Shown here: one piece after another, positions 7,500 through 10,416 of the stretch
Position numbering within the stretch: the stretch's first letter is position 1
Layout: every line of letters begins with the position of its first letter
From: an uncultured Porphyromonadaceae bacterium
GTDB taxonomy: Bacteria > Bacteroidota > Bacteroidia > Bacteroidales > Muribaculaceae
Length of the DNA stretch: 10,416 nucleotides
NCBI GenBank assembly: GCA_947178685.1
Contig: CAMWZE010000026.1
Location: 1-10,416, forward strand
Direction: 5' to 3'
Translations under genes and position numbers: made by a program
The notes under the pieces: generated by a model
The model's database searches: none
Seen by the model: only the letters and a program-made list of their open reading frames with translations
Told to the model about the DNA's origin: nothing

Positions 7500-9167
7500 T
7501 CATTCCGCCGGTTGCTCTTCGTCGGAAGATGAGGATGTTGTCTTGTTGTTATTGTAGACAGTGCGGATAGACAGGTTGAGCATTTGTGCTATGTCGGCAC
7601 TCTTCGACACTCCGAGCCTGCGCAGGGCATATATCCTGAGCTTGGTATTGAGTGTCCCTGTCTTGGCGATAGATTCCGGAGCTACACGATTGTCAGCTCC
7701 GGCCGTATTGTTATACTCCTCTATGAAGTCAGGGAATATGGATAAGACAGTCTTGTCAAAACCCTCGTAGAAGCCCTGATACTGCTCCTTAACAAGCTCT
7801 GGATCGTTTATCAGAAGACCAAGATCCTCAATCTTCTTACCCTTGTATTTCTTGAGAAGTTTCTTGCGGTAATCCTCCATAGCGTTTATATATTGTGCGG
7901 TGAGCTTGAAGGCATAGGCTATAAGACCGAGTTTCTGCTTGTTGGCTTCGTTAAGATTGGAGTTGGCTGTTTCAAGGGATGCAATCGCTTTGTCGCGCTC
8001 ATTGATCGACTGGCTGAGTTCCTCGTTGGCCGTTTTGAGAAGGTTACGCACCTTCTTGAGCCGGCGGTATTCGATTATGATAAAAATAACACTTCCCAGG
8101 AGCACCACCGACACCAGAGCGAGAATCCACACAAGAATCCTCATCCGCGAGTCGCGTTTCTCGAGCTCTATCCGATAGGCATCTCTTACTGTAGGAAGAA
8201 CGTCAGACAAGCTCACCATGCGATACCGGTTATGGTATAGATTGGCCTGGTTTACGGTATATATAAGGTAGTTATAGGCACGGTTGAGTTCTCCTTTCTC
8301 AAAAAGGTAGGAGGCTATTTCCTGCAGAGCGGCTATTTCCCTATTTACTATGAGTGCGTCATAGATAGCTGCCATTGTCTTATAACGCAACATATTATCC
8401 TCGTCGCCGAGTGCCTCATAGTATCGTGACACCCAATAAGCGTTGATGGCGTTTTGACGGGAAGGCATAGTGGTGTTGTCAACAATATTTTTCAACAATG
8501 TTATATCAACCGAACGTATGTCTTCACACTCTTCGTCAAGCGCGGTGGCAACCGGCACCCATAGCCATTCCTCGGCCGGAGGAAGGTTGAGATCCTGAAT
8601 TGAATCACGGTAGGCATTGGCCTTGGTAATGTCGGTTTTCCACATATCATGATTCTGCTGCACGTATACGGCTCTCATGGAGTGGAGGTAGGCTAATGCA
8701 CCGAAATAAGAGGATTTCATTTCCGGAGAAAGCTTCGAGGAATCGATTGTGTCGAGGAGCCGCATGGCCGTATCATGAAGTCCCTGCACGGTATAGATGA
8801 ATGCTTCGTTGAGTTTCCACTGCGCGATGCGGTCATCATCATTGGGGTAAAGGCGTTCAGTAAGATGGCGTGCCTTAGATGCATATAGAGAAGCCGAGTC
8901 GGAGTCGAATACGAGGTATTCATCATACAGCTGCCTGGCAAGACCGAGACGTTCGTTCGGGTTGGATGTCTTTGCAAGCGTGTTACGAAGCCCGTTGATA
9001 CGGATCTCTTTCTCCTTCACCAGATTTTCATGACCCATTATGATGGAGTCAAGTCGAGAGAGTAGAGTCTCGTTGGTCACAAGAGGTGAGTTGTCGGCTT
9101 TGGCTTCTGAGGGGAGACAAAGTATGATAATAAGAAGCAGAATATATGTAAAGAGGTGGTTGTGCAT
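7500..9167 (-). CDS. SusR-like (DUF6377-type) inner-membrane-spanning transcriptional regulator
   Basis: This is a 555-residue protein. Residues 1-24 are a Sec signal peptide with AKA before the likely cleavage site. Residues about 30-340 form an all-helical, TPR-like periplasmic region, the presumed sensor. One transmembrane helix follows at 344-366 (ILVWILALVSVVLLGSVIFII). A heptad-rich coiled coil (about 368-412) leads to a cytoplasmic segment with GLIAYAFKLTAQYINAMEDY (414-433), typical of the DUF6377/SusR-like group. The C-terminus is a helix-turn-helix at about 508-541 (LRIYALRRLGVSKSADIAQML, then IRTVYN). No histidine-kinase, receiver or sigma-factor domain is present. Such proteins are thought to sense a periplasmic oligosaccharide and bind DNA directly from the membrane. 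It lies upstream of, and on the same strand as, the GH16-susCD genes, but a separate promoter lies between. The tail after the helix-turn-helix is short and low-complexity (NNNKTTSSSSDEEQPAE), which looks curtailed. Architecture is clear; the family name is from memory. Confidence 0.82.
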   Translation of the reverse strand: MHNHLFTYILLLIIILCLPSEAKADNSPLVTNETLLSRLDSIIMGHENLVKEKEIRINGLRNTLAKTSNPNERLGLARQLYDEYLVFDSDSASLYASKARHLTERLYPNDDDRIAQWKLNEAFIYTVQGLHDTAMRLLDTIDSSKLSPEMKSSYFGALAYLHSMRAVYVQQNHDMWKTDITKANAYRDSIQDLNLPPAEEWLWVPVATALDEECEDIRSVDITLLKNIVDNTTMPSRQNAINAYWVSRYYEALGDEDNMLRYKTMAAIYDALIVNREIAALQEIASYLFEKGELNRAYNYLIYTVNQANLYHNRYRMVSLSDVLPTVRDAYRIELEKRDSRMRILVWILALVSVVLLGSVIFIIIEYRRLKKVRNLLKTANEELSQSINERDKAIASLETANSNLNEANKQKLGLIAYAFKLTAQYINAMEDYRKKLLKKYKGKKIEDLGLLINDPELVKEQYQGFYEGFDKTVLSIFPDFIEEYNNTAGADNRVAPESIAKTGTLNTKLRIYALRRLGVSKSADIAQMLNLSIRTVYNNNKTTSSSSDEEQPAE

Positions 9168-9244
9168 ATAGGAAATGTAGATGTAGAAGAGGTCTAAATT
9201 TTTATCTAGATAGCTTCTTAATGCTTGGAGTTGGTAGCTACTTG

Positions 9245-9252
9245 CAAATTTA
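9245..9252 (-). promoter_or_regulatory. Probable -7 box for the regulator gene
   Basis: The minus strand reads TAAATTTG, a perfect TAnnTTTG match, about 78 bp before the regulator ATG, which predicts a leader of roughly 70 nt. No clear TTTG is found at the -33 spacing, so the promoter would be weak or activator-dependent. Confidence 0.4.
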
Positions 9253-9327
9253 CTTGTTTTTATAACATTTTAGTAACATTGTGAATTGATTTAACAAATA
9301 TTAACTATGTGTAAATTGTATTTGTTC

Positions 9328-9480
9328 TCCGGTATAGTTCGATGCCGATTATCAGCCGATTGGGTGGCGGCCAGCCGGTGGAATCCGAACTTGGTGTCAT
9401 TTAGCCTGCACGTTCTGTTTGTAAACTCGTGCGGTGGGCAACTTTCATGATTTCATAAGGGCTGATTTCCGGTAATCCTT
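9328..9480. other. GC-richer intergenic island with short repeats and a hairpin, function unknown
   Basis: GCCGATT is repeated at 9344-9350 and 9355-9361 (11-bp period), and GCCG recurs at 9374. CTGCACG (9406-9412) can pair with CGTGCGG (9428-9434) through one G-T wobble, with an inner GTTT/AAAC pairing. A 20-codon plus-strand frame beginning MPIISRLGGG spans 9342-9404, but nothing supports its translation. It could be a small RNA, a dispersed repeat, a regulator-binding region or a gene relic. Confidence 0.25.
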
Positions 9481-9624
9481 TGAGGGTAACATATTAATTC
9501 TTCTTTACTTTTATTTAGGAATATGGTCATGGAAATATGTTGATATACATGGTTTTATATGGATTTGAAGGAGGTGTTTGTTTACTGATTGCATTCCAAT
9601 GGAAAAATAGGGAGGAATGATGGT

Positions 9625-9632
9625 TAATTTTG
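9625..9632 (+). promoter_or_regulatory. Probable -7 box for the GH3 gene
   Basis: TAATTTTG matches TAnnTTTG exactly and is identical to the -7 box of the PUL promoter. The predicted start near 9639 gives a leader of about 28 nt. The -33 position holds no TTTG, which suggests dependence on an activator. Confidence 0.4.
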
Positions 9633-9666
9633 CAACAAAGGCTACTAACCGGCCTTATATCATGAC

Positions 9667-10416
9667 ATGACTTTCAGACTGGAATTATTGGCCACGGCTC
9701 TTGCACTTGGAGCATCGTGGGCGGCAGCAGAAACCCCCATCTATCTTGACGACTCGAAGCCGCTTGAGTCACGTGTGAAGGATGCCCTCTCACGCATGAC
9801 CACAGCGGAAAAAATAGCAGTGATCCACGCCCAGAGCAAGTTCAGCTCACCGGGTGTGCAGCGTCTCGGCATTCCCGGTATATGGTGTACCGATGGTCCT
9901 CACGGAATACGTCCCGATGTGCTTTGGGACGAATGGCAGCAGGCAGGAGCCACCAACGACTCTTGCGTGGCATTCCCCGCACTGACCGCACTTGCCGCCA
10001 CATGGAATCCGGAGATGTCACTCCTATACGGTAAGTCGATCGGCGAGGAGGCAAGATACAGAAACAAGAATGTACTCCTCGGCCCCGGTGTCAACATCTA
10101 CCGTACCCCGCTCAACGGACGTAACTTCGAGTATATGGGTGAGGATCCCTATCTTGCGGCTCAGATGGTGGTGCCTTACATCAAAGGTGTGCAGAATAAT
10201 GGTGTGGCTGCTTGTGTGAAGCATTATGCACTCAACAATCAGGAGGTAGACCGTGACCATGTAAACGTGCTGGTTGACGACCGCACTCTCCACGAGATAT
10301 ATCTTCCCGCATTCAAGGCGGCTGTAGTAGACGGCGGAGCATGGTCGATCATGCCCGGCTACAATAAATATAACGGCGACCATGCCTGCGAGAATCAGAC
10401 TCTTCTCCTTGATATA
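9667..10416 (+). CDS. GH3 beta-glucosidase, N-terminal part (gene runs off the right edge)
   Basis: 250 codons are visible from ATG 9667-9669. The start is fixed because an in-frame TAA lies at 9646-9648 and the ATG at 9662 is followed at once by TGA. Residues 1-21 are a Sec signal peptide (LLATALALGASWAAA) without a lipobox, so the enzyme is probably periplasmic. Family GH3 domain 1 is unmistakable: WCTDGPHGIR (73-82), GPGVNIYRTPLNGRNFEYMGEDPYL split over 139-163, the substrate-binding CVKHY (183-187), then SIMPGYNKYNG (227-237) and ENQTLL. The catalytic Asp of the SDW-type motif lies beyond the window and cannot be checked, nor can the acid/base residue. It would release glucose from the non-reducing ends of imported beta-gluco-oligosaccharides. 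It is transcribed divergently from the regulator and has its own candidate promoter. Confidence 0.95.
   Translation, partial: MTFRLELLATALALGASWAAAETPIYLDDSKPLESRVKDALSRMTTAEKIAVIHAQSKFSSPGVQRLGIPGIWCTDGPHGIRPDVLWDEWQQAGATNDSCVAFPALTALAATWNPEMSLLYGKSIGEEARYRNKNVLLGPGVNIYRTPLNGRNFEYMGEDPYLAAQMVVPYIKGVQNNGVAACVKHYALNNQEVDRDHVNVLVDDRTLHEIYLPAFKAAVVDGGAWSIMPGYNKYNGDHACENQTLLLDI

Larger units (their letters stand above)
9168..9666. other. 499-bp intergenic region between divergent regulator and GH3 genes
   Basis: No convincing protein gene is present. The flanks (about 9180-9325 and 9490-9666) are AT-rich and hold the candidate -7 boxes of the two divergent genes. The centre (about 9328-9480) is visibly richer in GC. 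TTGATAT occurs at 9540-9546, recalling the element upstream of the PUL promoter. No tRNA, rRNA, insertion-sequence end or CRISPR repeat was seen. Confidence 0.6.

Noticed and set aside
9342..9404. 20-codon frame starting MPIISRLGGG as a leader peptide gene
   Set aside because: Too short to judge, no signal of translation, and it lies about 260 nt before the GH3 start; kept only as part of the island description.
9168..9666. Mobile element or CRISPR in the intergenic region
   Set aside because: No terminal inverted repeats, transposase fragment, target-site duplication or regularly spaced repeats were found.
10024..10383. Minus-strand 119-codon frame opposite the GH3 gene
   Set aside because: The plus strand encodes unmistakable GH3 motifs throughout; the opposite frame is a shadow.

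Overview
The window is most of a polysaccharide utilization locus (PUL) from a Bacteroidetes genome, almost certainly order Bacteroidales. The evidence is an adjacent SusC/SusD pair, lipoproteins with short acidic tails after the acylated cysteine, BACON domains, and Bacteroides-type promoters (-33 TTTG, -7 TAnnTTTG) in place of sigma70 boxes. No Shine-Dalgarno sequence is evident before the starts I inspected. The fairly GC-balanced coding DNA would suit Muribaculaceae (S24-7), but that placement is a guess.

Layout from right to left on the minus strand: a membrane-spanning SusR-like/DUF6377-type regulator (9167-7500); an intergenic region with a good promoter and a palindrome (7254-7499); a BACON-BACON-GH16 endo-beta-glucanase lipoprotein (7253-5844); a 117-nt gap holding a strong stem-loop; a SusC-like TonB-dependent transporter (5726-2544); a SusD-like glycan-binding lipoprotein (2510-987); and a PKD-containing surface glycan-binding lipoprotein (959 to beyond the left edge). 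On the plus strand, after a 499-bp intergenic region, a periplasmic GH3 beta-glucosidase starts at 9667 and runs off the right edge.

Proposed working: the surface GH16 cuts a beta-glucan (beta-1,3 laminarin type or mixed-linkage beta-1,3/1,4). The SusD-like protein and the PKD protein hold the chain, and SusC imports the oligosaccharides using TonB energy. The GH3 trims them to glucose in the periplasm, and the regulator senses an oligosaccharide in the periplasm and activates transcription. The inventory resembles the known beta-glucan PULs of Bacteroides ovatus and B. uniformis, but the regulator here is neither a hybrid two-component sensor nor an ECF-sigma/anti-sigma pair.

No wholly new system is evident. 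The items most worth a second look are the stem-loop between GH16 and susC, the palindromic TGATAT elements upstream of the PUL promoter, the curtailed C-terminus of the regulator, and a GC-richer island in the GH3/regulator intergenic region.
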